A DNA stretch of 64,000 nt from Flavobacterium sp. HSC-32F16. GTDB lineage: Bacteria; Bacteroidota; Bacteroidia; Flavobacteriales; Flavobacteriaceae. Both the position numbers and the translations under genes were made by a program. The stretch lies in the NCBI RefSeq assembly GCF_024171645.1, contig NZ_JALKAC010000002.1:1048186-1112185 (forward strand), given 5' to 3'. Positions 46,158 through 55,677 of the stretch are shown here, in pieces (position 1 is the stretch's first letter; each line of letters starts with the position of its first letter). The notes beneath the pieces are model-generated. The model did no database searches, had not been told where the DNA came from, and saw only the letters and a program-made list of their open reading frames with translations.

Positions 46158-46889
46158 TTAAGAGGCCTTCCTGGAAAAATCTAAGAAAGGATTTGATTTT
46201 AGGTCTAAATTATCTATGAAATTATGAATTGCATTTTCAGATGCTTCAAGACTATATTTGAATTCTGAATCAAAGAAAAACTCACGGCAGATCACAGGTT
46301 CGGTTGATGAATCATAAACCGCTTCAGCCATCTCGTCTAAATCTTCATTTTTATAAGGGCATGGATATAAACGCACCAGTTCTGTTATAATTTGATTGAA
46401 CCATTCGTCAAAATTTTTCTTTTTTGGAGTTATGTGACGTGCTAATAATACTAACCCAACAAGTTCGTGTTGTAAAAAGTAAGAACCTTTTCTATATAAT
46501 ACATCAATCATTCTTACATTCATTAGTGCAATCCATAATGCACCATTTACTGAACCGGAGGCCGATATGTCAAGATTTGTATCGAATAGTAATGGATTAG
46601 TCTGTTCGCGATTGTTTACAGAGCACCAAAGCGCTTCGATGCGTTTTTGAGTATCGTTAATGGTTTGAGTGTAACCTGTAAATCTCCAATATACCCATTC
46701 TAAAAGTGCAGCCGATAATCCAATTGAAGCCTTATGATTAATTTGAATTAAAATTTTTTCTAATTCATCATTCCCTTCTAAAGGATCTAAAAGATGATCA
46801 ATTTTCTTTTTTGTCCATTTAAAATTAATAGCGTGACCAATACTTTTTGATTCTGAAATTATTTTCGGAACGTTATTTAAATTTCTCAT
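46158..46889 (-). CDS. Unknown cytoplasmic helical protein
   Basis: A 243-residue protein that I do not recognise. It is mostly helical and acidic and has no signal peptide or membrane segment. Distinct stretches are FKWTKKKIDHLLDPLEG, LLEWVYWRFTGYTQTINDTQKRIEALWC, and YKNEDLDEMAEAVYDSSTEP. A -7 box (TAAATTTG) at 46930-46937 supports the ATG at 46889. The large AT-rich gap upstream (to 47288) and the lack of known neighbours give no clue to its role. Confidence 0.6.
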   Translation of the reverse strand: MRNLNNVPKIISESKSIGHAINFKWTKKKIDHLLDPLEGNDELEKILIQINHKASIGLSAALLEWVYWRFTGYTQTINDTQKRIEALWCSVNNREQTNPLLFDTNLDISASGSVNGALWIALMNVRMIDVLYRKGSYFLQHELVGLVLLARHITPKKKNFDEWFNQIITELVRLYPCPYKNEDLDEMAEAVYDSSTEPVICREFFFDSEFKYSLEASENAIHNFIDNLDLKSNPFLDFSRKAS

Positions 46890-47287
46890 AACTCTAAATA
46901 TTTGTTTGTTTTTTTGATTTTTTATGAGACAAATTTAGAGGGATGCTTTTTCTTTTTGTGGAGGTAGAAGTTTTAAAAGTATCAAAATAAGCTTTTTTTG
47001 AAACGCATTGTATTGAAAATTAATATAATAGGAAAAATATTACAATATAATTATTTGCAGGTTTTAAATACCAAATACTTATTTTTTTAAATTTAAATTC
47101 AATTAATTTTTAAGAAAATTATGTTTCGTAAATCTTTTTTTGAATCTGATAGTCTGTCTGGTTTTAAAGTGCTTAATATGAATAGAATACTTTTATGAAT
47201 TATTTTTTTTAAAACAATTTAAAATAGGAAGAAGAGTAATTCTGTTTAAAAAGAAAACTTTTTTATTAATCCATAAATCATAAAAAA
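46890..47287. other. AT-rich gap upstream of the unknown gene
   Basis: About 400 bases with long A/T runs. It holds the -7 box at 46930-46937 (TAAATTTG, minus strand). No repeat, hairpin or gene is supported in the rest. Confidence 0.45.
46930..46937 (-). promoter_or_regulatory. Putative -7 box for the unknown 46158 gene
   Basis: TAAATTTG on the minus strand, 41 bases upstream of the start. Confidence 0.4.
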
Positions 47288-47328
47288 CAAAACCGGAAAT
47301 CTCAATTGAAATTTCCGGTTTTTTTATA
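47288..47328. terminator. Terminator after pruA
   Basis: Stem AACCGGAAAT / ATTTCCGGTT with a short loop. It has an A-rich left side and seven T on the right, so it can serve both directions. Confidence 0.85.
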
Positions 47329-47348
47329 ATTTAAACTCTAAAATGAGA

Positions 47349-48974
47349 TTAACCTAAGAAAGGATATCTGTAATCTTCCGGAGTTACAAAAGTTTCTTTA
47401 ATTGTTCTTGGAGAAGCCCAACGTAATAAGTTCAATGCAGAACCTGCTTTATCGTTAGTTCCAGAAGCTCTTGCACCGCCAAATGGCTGCATTCCAACAA
47501 CTGCTCCGGTTGGTTTGTCGTTAATGTAGAAGTTACCAGCAGCATTTTGCAATTTCGTAGCAGCTACTTCAATAGCATAACGATCCTGGCTGAAAACAGC
47601 TCCGGTTAAAGCATATTCAGAAGTAGTATCAACTAATTCTAATGTTTCTTCCCATTTAGCATCTTCGTAAACATAAATTGTGATTACTGGTCCGAATAAT
47701 TCGGTTTCCATTGTAGTATATTTTGGGTTTGTAGTTACAATAACCGTTGGCTCAATAAAGTAACCTACAGATTTATCGTAATTTCCACCAACAATAATTT
47801 CAGCGTCAGCATCTTTTTTAGCCTGGTCAATATAACTAGCTAATTTATCAAAAGAACCTTCGTGAATAACAGCTGTAATAAAGTTTCCAAAATCTTCTGG
47901 AGAACCCATTTTCATGGATTTTACATCAGCAATCAATTGTTCTTTTACAGCTGGCCATAAACTTTGCGGAATATAAGCTCTTGAAGCTGCAGAACATTTT
48001 TGACCTTGAAATTCAAAAGCACCACGAGTAATACCTGTAGTAACTTGTTTCACATTTGCGCTTGGGTGTGCAATGATAAAATCTTTACCTCCAGTTTCAC
48101 CAACAATTCTTGGGTATGTTTTATAATTATGAATGTTCGCTCCAATTTTTGCCCAGATATCTTTAAATACATGAGTTGAACCTGTAAAGTGTACACCAGC
48201 AAAATCACGGCTTGCTAAAACAGTATCTGTAATCATTAAAGCATCACCAAAAACTACATTGATCACTCCGTCAGGAACTCCAGCTTCTTTGAAAACATCA
48301 ATAATGATTTTTGCAGAGAAAACTTGGCTGTCACTTGGTTTCCAAATCACAACATTACCCATCATGGCAGCACTTGCAGGAAGGTTTGCAGCAATAGCAG
48401 TAAAGTTGAAAGGAGTAATAGCATAAACAAAACCTTCAAGAGGTCTGTATTCTACACGGTTCCAAACAGTAGAATCTGATTTTGGCTGATCGTTGTAGAT
48501 TTGAGTCATAAACTCAACATTGTAACGTAAAAAGTCAATTAATTCACAAGAAGCATCAATTTCTGCCTGATGAATATTTTTAGATTGACCAATCATAGTT
48601 GCAGCATTAATACGTGCTCTGTAAGGACCAGCGATTAATTCAGCAGCTTTTAAAAAAATAGCAGCACGTTGTTCCCATGCCATATTTGCCCATGCTTTTC
48701 TTGCTTCAAGAGCATTGGCAATCGCTTTTTCAATATGTTGTTTTTCAGCTAAATGATACTTTCCAACTACGTGTTTGTGATCATGAGGAGCTGTGATATT
48801 TCTTGTGTTTCCAGTTTTGATTTCTTCGCTTCCAATATACAAAGGAACGTCAATTTGAGAATTCCACAATGTTGTGTACGCTGCTTGCACAGCTGCTTTT
48901 TCTGGTGAGTTCGGTGCATAAGCTTTTACAGGCTCGTTTACCGCTTTTGGTACATGAAAGAATCCTTTTAACAT
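47349..48974 (-). CDS. pruA: Delta-1-pyrroline-5-carboxylate dehydrogenase
   Basis: A 541-residue aldehyde dehydrogenase that oxidises glutamate semialdehyde to glutamate, the second step of proline breakdown. The catalytic cysteine is in FEFQGQKCSAASRAYI and the Glu in GETGGKDFI; FTGSTHVF is the NAD-loop. The length and N-terminus (GFFHVPKAVNEPVKAYAPNSPEKA) are those of single-domain PruA. PutA (proline dehydrogenase) is not in this window. It stands alone with its own promoter. Confidence 0.94.
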   Translation of the reverse strand: MLKGFFHVPKAVNEPVKAYAPNSPEKAAVQAAYTTLWNSQIDVPLYIGSEEIKTGNTRNITAPHDHKHVVGKYHLAEKQHIEKAIANALEARKAWANMAWEQRAAIFLKAAELIAGPYRARINAATMIGQSKNIHQAEIDASCELIDFLRYNVEFMTQIYNDQPKSDSTVWNRVEYRPLEGFVYAITPFNFTAIAANLPASAAMMGNVVIWKPSDSQVFSAKIIIDVFKEAGVPDGVINVVFGDALMITDTVLASRDFAGVHFTGSTHVFKDIWAKIGANIHNYKTYPRIVGETGGKDFIIAHPSANVKQVTTGITRGAFEFQGQKCSAASRAYIPQSLWPAVKEQLIADVKSMKMGSPEDFGNFITAVIHEGSFDKLASYIDQAKKDADAEIIVGGNYDKSVGYFIEPTVIVTTNPKYTTMETELFGPVITIYVYEDAKWEETLELVDTTSEYALTGAVFSQDRYAIEVAATKLQNAAGNFYINDKPTGAVVGMQPFGGARASGTNDKAGSALNLLRWASPRTIKETFVTPEDYRYPFLG

Positions 48975-49016
48975 GGGATAAATTGTTTTAAAATTTACGA
49001 ATTGTTTAATTTTCTA

Positions 49017-49050
49017 CAAAAGTACAAATGATAATTTGATTAAATCACAA
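49017..49050 (-). promoter_or_regulatory. Putative promoter of pruA
   Basis: A -7 TACTTTTG at 49017-49024, 43 bases before the start, with a minus-strand TTG at 49048-49050 after 23 bases. Confidence 0.5.
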
Positions 49051-49165
49051 TACAATACTAAAAAGTTGTAATTTAATAAACTAATCAGCTGAAGTTGTAA
49101 ATCATAACTTCTTATAAACGTTTAAATTTGAGATACTTCTGAAAAGAAGTTTTAAATGTATTACT

Positions 49166-50215
49166 ATGAAAATCCCCCTTTTAGCTTTTAATGACAAAGG
49201 TATTTACTGCCAGCAGGCAGATGTATATCTTGATCCGTGGCGTCCTGTAAAAAACGCCATAATCACACACGGGCATGCCGATCATTCGCGCTGGGGGCAT
49301 CAAAATTATATTACGCATCACACCAATATTCCCATAATCCGACATCGTTTGGGAGAAATAAATGTAACCGGAAAAGAATGGGGAGAAACCTTTGTAATCA
49401 ATAATGTAAAATTTTCCCTTCATCCTGCCGGACATATTATTGGGAGTTCTCAAATAAGAGTAGAACATAAAGGCGAAGTCTGGGTTTTTACGGGAGATTA
49501 TAAAACGGAAGACGACGGAATTTCTACGCCGTACGAAGTCGTAAAATGCGACACTTTTATAACCGAATGTACTTTCGGACTTCCAGCTTTCAATTGGACG
49601 CCTCAAGCCGAAGTTATTACAGAAATCAATAATTGGTGGGCAGAAAATAAAGCCGAAGGCAGAACGTCAATTCTCTTTGGATATTCTTTAGGAAAAGCAC
49701 AAAGACTTTTAAAATACTTAGATACTGATATTGGAAAAATATACACGCACGGCGCCATCGAAAACATGACAAATGTTTTACGCCCAATGGTTTATTTTCC
49801 TCCAACCGAATTAATTACCAGAGAAACCAAAAGAGAAGCCTTATTAGGAAATATTGTTCTCGCTCCACCAAGCGCGCACGGTAGTACATGGATTAGAAAA
49901 ATGACGCCTTTTGTAACGGGTTCAGCAAGCGGATGGATGGCGTTTAGAGGCGCAAGACGAAGACGCGCGATTGACAAAGGCTTTGTGTTAAGCGATCATT
50001 GCGACTGGCATTCTTTATTGGAAAGCGTCAAAGCAACGGGCGCAGAACGCGTAATATGTACGCACGGTTATACTGATATTTTTGCCAAATATTTAAGAGA
50101 ATTAGGGTACGATGCCAGAACAGAAAAAACACAATATGAAGGAGAAACTGCTGAAATGGAAAAAGATGAAAAAGAAGTAGATCAAAATGAAACTTCGATT
50201 ATTTCTGAAAATTAA
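49166..50215 (+). CDS. Ligase-associated DNA exonuclease (metallo-beta-lactamase fold)
   Basis: A 349-residue MBL/beta-CASP-like nuclease, of the kind linked to DNA ligase in a damage-response cluster. The metal site ITHGHADHS (HxHxDH at residues 35-40) and HPAGHIIGSSQI, FTGDYKTEDDG and CTHGYTDIFAK are clear. The end is a charged tail (EMEKDEKEVDQNETSI). Expected role: trimming DNA ends before ligation. It heads a four-gene cluster on the + strand with ligase, helicase and PdeM. Confidence 0.9.
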   Translation: MKIPLLAFNDKGIYCQQADVYLDPWRPVKNAIITHGHADHSRWGHQNYITHHTNIPIIRHRLGEINVTGKEWGETFVINNVKFSLHPAGHIIGSSQIRVEHKGEVWVFTGDYKTEDDGISTPYEVVKCDTFITECTFGLPAFNWTPQAEVITEINNWWAENKAEGRTSILFGYSLGKAQRLLKYLDTDIGKIYTHGAIENMTNVLRPMVYFPPTELITRETKREALLGNIVLAPPSAHGSTWIRKMTPFVTGSASGWMAFRGARRRRAIDKGFVLSDHCDWHSLLESVKATGAERVICTHGYTDIFAKYLRELGYDARTEKTQYEGETAEMEKDEKEVDQNETSIISEN

Positions 50216-50228
50216 TAATAAAAAAATA

Positions 50229-50314
50229 ACACATAGAAACATAGTTTTTCTTTGTGCGTAAAATCTAGATTTTTCTAAGCTCTTTTTTAGAATTAAACCT
50301 ATGTTTCTATGTGT
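50229..50314. repeat. Dispersed palindrome, family H
   Basis: Exact arms ACACATAGAAACATAG (50229-50244) and CTATGTTTCTATGTGT (50299-50314), in the gap between exonuclease and ligase genes, inside the operon. Confidence 0.8.
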
Positions 50315-50356
50315 TTAAAAACTATACGCAATGACTTTAAAAATAGTATGATGTAA

Positions 50357-51958
50357 ATGAAAAATTTTGCCCAACTTATAAAAACGCTTGACAGTTCTAA
50401 CAAAACGAACGTAAAAGTCGATGCCCTGACGACGTATTTTAAAAATGCATCGCCGGAAGATAAAGTATGGACTATTGCGATTCTTTCACATCGTCGTCCG
50501 GCGCGACCGGTTAATACTACTTTGCTTCGTCTTTGGGCAAATGAACTGGCGAATATTCCGTTATGGCTTTTTGAAGAAAGTTATCATATTGTAGGAGATT
50601 TGGCCGAAACGATTGCTTTGATAATTCCGACAACAAAAGAACATTCCGATAAAAGTTTAACCGAATTTCTACAGGAAATTATCGCTTTAAAAAAGAAAAC
50701 CGATTCAGAAAAAAAAGAATATCTACATGAAAACTGGGTTGCCTTAAATTATTACGAACGTTTCGTTTTTACCAAATTGATTACCGGAAGTTTTAGAATC
50801 GGCGTAAGCCAAAAATTAATGACAAGAGCTTTATCAAAAGCAGAAGATGTGGATGAAGATGCCTTGGCGTATAAATTAATGGGAAATTGGAATCCCAATA
50901 CAATTACATTTCAGGAATTGATTCTCGATGAAAAAAGTTCCGATTATTTATCAAAACCATATCCTTTTTATCTCGCATATCCAATTGAAGGTGAAGTCGA
51001 AGATTTAGGAAATCCCGAAGATTGGTCAATCGAACATAAATGGGACGGAATTCGTTCGCAAACCATCATTCGCGATGATGAAATTTACGTTTGGTCAAGA
51101 GGCGAGGAGCTGGTTACCGATAAATATCCAGAGTTTAAATCTTTTGTTGGACTTATACCAAACGGAACTGTAATTGATGCCGAAATCTTGGCTTTTCCCG
51201 AAAAAGAAATCGGAACTTTTAATGATCTGCAAGCCCGAATTGGGCGTAAAACTATATCGGCAAATTTGCTGGAAAAAGTGCCTGTAATTCTAAAAGCGTA
51301 TGATATTTTAGAATGGGAAGGAAAAGATATTCGAAATTTACCATATATCGATAGAAGAAAATTACTGGAAGATTTATATGAAGAAATAAAAGATTATACA
51401 ACTTCTTTTCAGCTTTCAAAACGGGTTGCTTTAACTTCCTGGGAAGATGTAACGAAGGAAAGAGAACGCGCCCGCGAAATGAAAAGCGAAGGTTTGATGA
51501 TAAAACGCAACAATTCTCCGTACCAAGTTGGAAGAAAAAAAGGCGATTGGTGGAAATGGAAAATTGAACCTCTAGTAATTGATGCCGTTTTGACTTACGC
51601 AATGCGCGGACACGGAAGAAGGTCTAATTTATTTACCGATTATACTTTTGCGCTTTGGCAGAATAATGAAAAAGGAGAAAAAGAATTAGTCACTTTCGCG
51701 AAAGCGTATTCCGGTTTAACTGATGCCGAATTTAGAAAAGTAGATGATTTTATAAAGAAGAATACTTTAGAACGATTTGGCCCAGTTCGAAGTGTTACGC
51801 CAAAATTAGTTTTTGAAATTGGTTTCGAAGGAATTTCTCTTTCGAAAAGACATAAAAGCGGAATCGCAACAAGATTTCCAAGAATTTTAAGATGGCGACA
51901 AGACAAAAAAATAGAAGAAGCCAATTCTATTGAAGATTTAAAAAATATGATTTCGTAA
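50357..51958 (+). CDS. ATP-dependent DNA ligase (cisplatin/damage-response type)
   Basis: A 533-residue ATP-dependent ligase. The adenylated lysine is K228 in EHKWDGIRSQ (KxDG). Motifs III-V follow: GTVIDAEIL, EGLMIKRNNSPYQVGRKKGDWWKWK. The N-terminal 210 residues form the DNA-binding domain. It seals nicks in repair, not replication, where NAD ligase is expected. It is the second gene of the repair cluster, 141 bases after the exonuclease, with a palindrome in the gap. Confidence 0.93.
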   Translation: MKNFAQLIKTLDSSNKTNVKVDALTTYFKNASPEDKVWTIAILSHRRPARPVNTTLLRLWANELANIPLWLFEESYHIVGDLAETIALIIPTTKEHSDKSLTEFLQEIIALKKKTDSEKKEYLHENWVALNYYERFVFTKLITGSFRIGVSQKLMTRALSKAEDVDEDALAYKLMGNWNPNTITFQELILDEKSSDYLSKPYPFYLAYPIEGEVEDLGNPEDWSIEHKWDGIRSQTIIRDDEIYVWSRGEELVTDKYPEFKSFVGLIPNGTVIDAEILAFPEKEIGTFNDLQARIGRKTISANLLEKVPVILKAYDILEWEGKDIRNLPYIDRRKLLEDLYEEIKDYTTSFQLSKRVALTSWEDVTKERERAREMKSEGLMIKRNNSPYQVGRKKGDWWKWKIEPLVIDAVLTYAMRGHGRRSNLFTDYTFALWQNNEKGEKELVTFAKAYSGLTDAEFRKVDDFIKKNTLERFGPVRSVTPKLVFEIGFEGISLSKRHKSGIATRFPRILRWRQDKKIEEANSIEDLKNMIS

Positions 51959-51987
51959 TATATTGAAATAATTATGATACAGTTTAA

Positions 51988-52092
51988 GCCACGAATTACA
52001 CGAATTTTCACGAATTAATTTTACACAACGATTTGTGAAAATTTGTGTAATTCGTGGCGAAAAAAATCACTTTAATCTGTAAAATCTGTGGC
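51988..52092. repeat. Dispersed palindrome, family C (copy 3)
   Basis: Arms GCCACGAATTACACGAATTT-type (51988-52017) and its reverse (52031-52058), followed by a half copy of the CCACAGATT module (52066-52092). It sits between the ligase and helicase genes. Confidence 0.75.
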
Positions 52093-52111
52093 ATAATTCA
52101 AAAACATAATA

Positions 52112-54571
52112 ATGAATAGGGACGAATTATATGTATTAGCCGAAAACTGGTTTAAAAGTCAGGGATGGAAATCTTTTCCATTCCAGACGCAAACCTGGAC
52201 TGCTTTTCTGCAGGGAAAAAACGGTTTATTAAACGCTCCAACCGGAAGCGGGAAAACCTATGCCTTATGGTTTCCTGTAGTTCTCGATTACATCAAAAAA
52301 AATCCCGATTACAAAACAAAACACAAGTCAGGATTAAAAGCAATCTGGATCACGCCTTTACGAGCACTTTCTGTAGAAATAAAACAAGCAGCAGAACGAA
52401 TTATTACAGATTTAGATTTGCCGTTAACCGTTGGAATTCGTTCCGGAGATACTTCACAGAGCGAAAGAGCGAAGCAGAAAAACAAAATGCCCGATCTTTT
52501 AATCACAACACCCGAAAGTTTACAGCTTTTGTTAGCATCAAAACAATACGAAAAAACATTTGCCAATTGCGGTGCCATTGTAGTTGACGAATGGCACGAA
52601 TTAATGGGCACCAAACGCGGCGTGCAAATGGAATTGGCGCTTTCGAGATTAAAAACAATTGCGCCCAAAATGCGAATCTGGGGAATTTCTGCCACGATTG
52701 GAAATCTCGAATTAGCACAAGAAGTTTTGTTAGGTCATGATACGGAAGCATATAAAAACTCCATTTTAATTAAAGCACATATCAATAAAAAAATCAAGAT
52801 CGAATCGATTCTGCCAGAGAAAATGGAAACGTATCCGTGGCGCGGACACATGGGTTTGCATTTAATTGATGAGGTTGCCAAAATCATCCGAAGAAGTAAA
52901 ACGACTTTAATTTTTACGAATGTACGCTCGGCTTGCGAAATTTGGTTTCAGGCTATTTTAGAAAGATATCCGGAGTTTGCCGGAGAAATGGCGATGCATC
53001 ACGGAAGTATCAGCAGAGAAACCCGTTTGTGGGTGGAAGACGCGATTAGAAACGAAGAATTAAAAGTGGTGGTTTGTACTTCGAGTTTAGATCTTGGTGT
53101 TGATTTTGCGCCAGTTGAAACGATTATCCAAGTTGGCGGACCAAAAGGTGTTGCCAGATTTCTGCAGAGAGCGGGAAGAAGCGGACACCAGCCGGGAAAA
53201 GAGAGTGTGATTTATTTTCTGGCTACACATGCAATGGAATTAATTGAAGCTTCGGCATTAAAAAAAGCCGTTGCTAAAACCGTTGTCGAAGACCGAATGC
53301 CGTATTTAAACAGCTGGGATGTTTTGGTACAATATTTAAATACACTCGCCGTTTCTGACGGATTTTTTCCGGATGAAATTTATGAAGAAGTCAAAACAAC
53401 ATTCTGTTATCACGATATAACCAAAGAAAACTGGAACTGGATTTTAAATTTCATTACCAACGGAAGCCAGAGTTTACAAGCCTATGATGAATTTAAAAAA
53501 GTAGAAATCGAAGAAGACGGACGCTTTAAAATCAACAGCCGTTTTATTGCCATGCATCACAGAATGCAAATGGGAACTATTGTGGGCGATGCAGTTTTAA
53601 ACGTGAAATTTTTAGGTGGAGGATTTATAGGAACGGTAGAGGAATGGTTTGCTTCAAAATTACAGCGAGGCGATGTTTTTACTTTTGCCGGAAGGCGGCT
53701 CGAATTGTTTCAAATTAAAAACATGCAGGTTTTAGTTCGAAAAGCCGATCCTAAAAAAACGGCACGAGTGGTAAGCTGGATGGGAGGTAGAATGACATTA
53801 TCGGCACAAATGAGTGAATTGCTTCGGGAAGAATTATACGCCGCAAATACGGAACATTTATCTCCCGAATTAAAAGCCTTAAAACCTATTTTTGACAGAC
53901 AAAGAAAAGAAAGTATTGTACCCAATAATGAAGAATTTTTAATTGAAACCTTTAAAACTAGAGAAGGTTTTCATGCGATTTTTTATCCTTTTGAAGGCCG
54001 ATATGTTCATGAAGCAATGGCAAGTTTAATTTCCTATAGAATCAGTTTATTGTCACCAATTACATTTTCACTGGCATACAACGATTACGGATTTGAATTA
54101 CTTTCTGATCAGGAAATAGACATGCAGTCTGTTTTTGATAATAATTTATTTTCGACAGAATATGTACATCATGATTTGCAGAAAAGTTTAAATTCAACCG
54201 AAATGGCACGACGAAAATTTCGGGATATTGCCGTAATCGCAGGTTTGGTTTTTACAGGAATGCCCGGAAAACCAGTTAAAACAAAACATTTACAAAGCGG
54301 TTCTCAATTGCTTTTTGAAGTTTTTCGAGATTATGAACCCGATAATTTATTATTACAGCAGGCTTTTATCGAAACCTTTGAACATCAATTAGAAGAAGGA
54401 CGTTTGATTCAGGCAATGGAAAGAATAAATAGTCAGAATATTGTCTGGAAACAGTGCAAGAAACCAACGCCGTTTAGTTTCCCGATAATTACAGATCGTT
54501 TACGGGAAAAAATATCTAGCGAAACGCTTCAGGAAAGAATAAAAAAAATGACGGCAAGTTATATGAAATAA
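52112..54571 (+). CDS. Ligase-associated DEXH-box helicase (Lhr-like)
   Basis: An 819-residue superfamily 2 helicase of the Lhr-C / mthl kind. Walker A NAPTGSGKTY is at residues 41-50, the DEWH box (VVDEWHEL) near 158, SATIGN follows, and motif VI is FLQRAGRSGHQPG. The C-terminal half (residues 430-819) holds the Lhr-type winged helix and core domains. It is expected to unwind damaged DNA for the exonuclease and ligase. PdeM starts 6 bases later, so they are translated together. Confidence 0.9.
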   Translation: MNRDELYVLAENWFKSQGWKSFPFQTQTWTAFLQGKNGLLNAPTGSGKTYALWFPVVLDYIKKNPDYKTKHKSGLKAIWITPLRALSVEIKQAAERIITDLDLPLTVGIRSGDTSQSERAKQKNKMPDLLITTPESLQLLLASKQYEKTFANCGAIVVDEWHELMGTKRGVQMELALSRLKTIAPKMRIWGISATIGNLELAQEVLLGHDTEAYKNSILIKAHINKKIKIESILPEKMETYPWRGHMGLHLIDEVAKIIRRSKTTLIFTNVRSACEIWFQAILERYPEFAGEMAMHHGSISRETRLWVEDAIRNEELKVVVCTSSLDLGVDFAPVETIIQVGGPKGVARFLQRAGRSGHQPGKESVIYFLATHAMELIEASALKKAVAKTVVEDRMPYLNSWDVLVQYLNTLAVSDGFFPDEIYEEVKTTFCYHDITKENWNWILNFITNGSQSLQAYDEFKKVEIEEDGRFKINSRFIAMHHRMQMGTIVGDAVLNVKFLGGGFIGTVEEWFASKLQRGDVFTFAGRRLELFQIKNMQVLVRKADPKKTARVVSWMGGRMTLSAQMSELLREELYAANTEHLSPELKALKPIFDRQRKESIVPNNEEFLIETFKTREGFHAIFYPFEGRYVHEAMASLISYRISLLSPITFSLAYNDYGFELLSDQEIDMQSVFDNNLFSTEYVHHDLQKSLNSTEMARRKFRDIAVIAGLVFTGMPGKPVKTKHLQSGSQLLFEVFRDYEPDNLLLQQAFIETFEHQLEEGRLIQAMERINSQNIVWKQCKKPTPFSFPIITDRLREKISSETLQERIKKMTASYMK

Positions 54572-54577
54572 AAGAGC

Positions 54578-55210
54578 ATGAAAATCAATATCAACAATCA
54601 AAATTTTACATTACATCAATCCGGCGCCGCTTTTTGGGAAGAAAAGAAAATACTCTTTATTTCTGATTTGCATTTGGGGAAAATTGCGCATTTTAGAAAA
54701 CATGGAATGGCAATTCCTGAAAAAGCTGTTTTGGAAAACTTTGCTAGATTAAATGAAGTTTTGAGCTTATTCGATGCTGAAACTATTATTTTTCTTGGCG
54801 ATTTATTCCATAGTAAAATCAATAACGAATGGAACTTTTTTGCAGATTGGACTAAAACGGTTTCTCAGCAGATTATTTTGATTGAAGGCAATCACGATAT
54901 TATCTCAAAAAAAAACTACACTGATTTAAATATTGAAATTTATGAAGAATTAATAATCGATGATTTTCTCCTGACGCATCATCCCACAACACGAGAAAAC
55001 TTTTTTAATTTTTGCGGACACATTCATCCCGGAATAAAACTAAAAGGATTAGGCAGGCAATTTTTGAGTTTGTCCTGTTTTTTTAGAAAAACACATCAGA
55101 TGATTTTTCCTTCTTTTGGAGAATTTACGGGTAATTTTTACTTGATTCCCGAAGAAAACGACCAGGTATATGCCATTACAAAAGAAGAAGTAATAGAAAT
55201 AAAACGTTAA
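54578..55210 (+). CDS. pdeM: Ligase-associated DNA damage response endonuclease PdeM
   Basis: A 210-residue calcineurin-like metallophosphoesterase. Metal motifs are SDLHLGK (D30, H32), GDLFHSKINNEW, EGNHD and CGHIHPG. PdeM is associated with the ligase/Lhr cluster and cuts or processes DNA ends. It is the last gene of the cluster, 6 bases after the helicase, and ends one base before the convergent apaG stop. Confidence 0.88.
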   Translation: MKININNQNFTLHQSGAAFWEEKKILFISDLHLGKIAHFRKHGMAIPEKAVLENFARLNEVLSLFDAETIIFLGDLFHSKINNEWNFFADWTKTVSQQIILIEGNHDIISKKNYTDLNIEIYEELIIDDFLLTHHPTTRENFFNFCGHIHPGIKLKGLGRQFLSLSCFFRKTHQMIFPSFGEFTGNFYLIPEENDQVYAITKEEVIEIKR

Positions 55211-55211
55211 A

Positions 55212-55598
55212 TTAATTTAAAGCAAATGGTGCACACATTCTAAAAGTAGGTACAATTACTTTGAATGTTTTGGTTGTAGTGAAATTGATCATATTAAAAT
55301 GACCTTTCATAGCACCATAAGGAGATGATAGTAAACAACCAGAGCTGTAAGTATGATTTTCGCCTGGCTTTAAAACTGGTTTTTTTCCTATAACGCCTTC
55401 ACCGTCAACAATATCCAAATCATTTAGAGAATCGAAAATTTCCCAGTGGCGAGAAGTTAACTGAACAGAATCTTTACTGTGATTTTCTATTGTAACCACA
55501 TAACTAAAAGCAAAGTGAATCTTATAGTTCTTGAAGTAAGTTCCTTCAAAACTAGTTAAAACCGATATTTTTATGCCTCGTGTAATTTGGGAAACCAT
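55212..55598 (-). CDS. apaG: ApaG (DUF525) protein
   Basis: A 128-residue protein with the ApaG immunoglobulin-like fold. Its blocks HFAFSYVVTIENHSKDSVQLTSRHWEI and VIGKKPVLKPGENHTYSSGCLLSSPYGAMKG are typical. ApaG is linked to metal efflux or stress in other bacteria, but the mechanism is not known. Its start has a -7 box at 55632. It is convergent with pdeM. Confidence 0.92.
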   Translation of the reverse strand: MVSQITRGIKISVLTSFEGTYFKNYKIHFAFSYVVTIENHSKDSVQLTSRHWEIFDSLNDLDIVDGEGVIGKKPVLKPGENHTYSSGCLLSSPYGAMKGHFNMINFTTTKTFKVIVPTFRMCAPFALN

Positions 55599-55631
55599 AC
55601 TAACCTAGTAAATCTGTGTGCGTTATAGGTA

Positions 55632-55639
55632 CAAAGCTA
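55632..55639 (-). promoter_or_regulatory. Putative -7 box for apaG
   Basis: TAGCTTTG on the minus strand, 34 bases before the start codon. Confidence 0.45.
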
Positions 55640-55677
55640 CGAAAAAAAACTATGAATCCTAAAACCTTAACAATGTT

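Noticed and set aside
49181..49606. A 141-codon open frame on the minus strand opposite the exonuclease gene.
   Set aside because: The plus strand gene has a clear metal-binding motif and cluster context. The opposite frame has no recognisable domain.
52165..52587. A 140-codon open frame in another plus-strand frame inside the helicase gene.
   Set aside because: It lies in the coding part with GSGKT and DEWH motifs in the true frame, and its own product is basic low-quality sequence.
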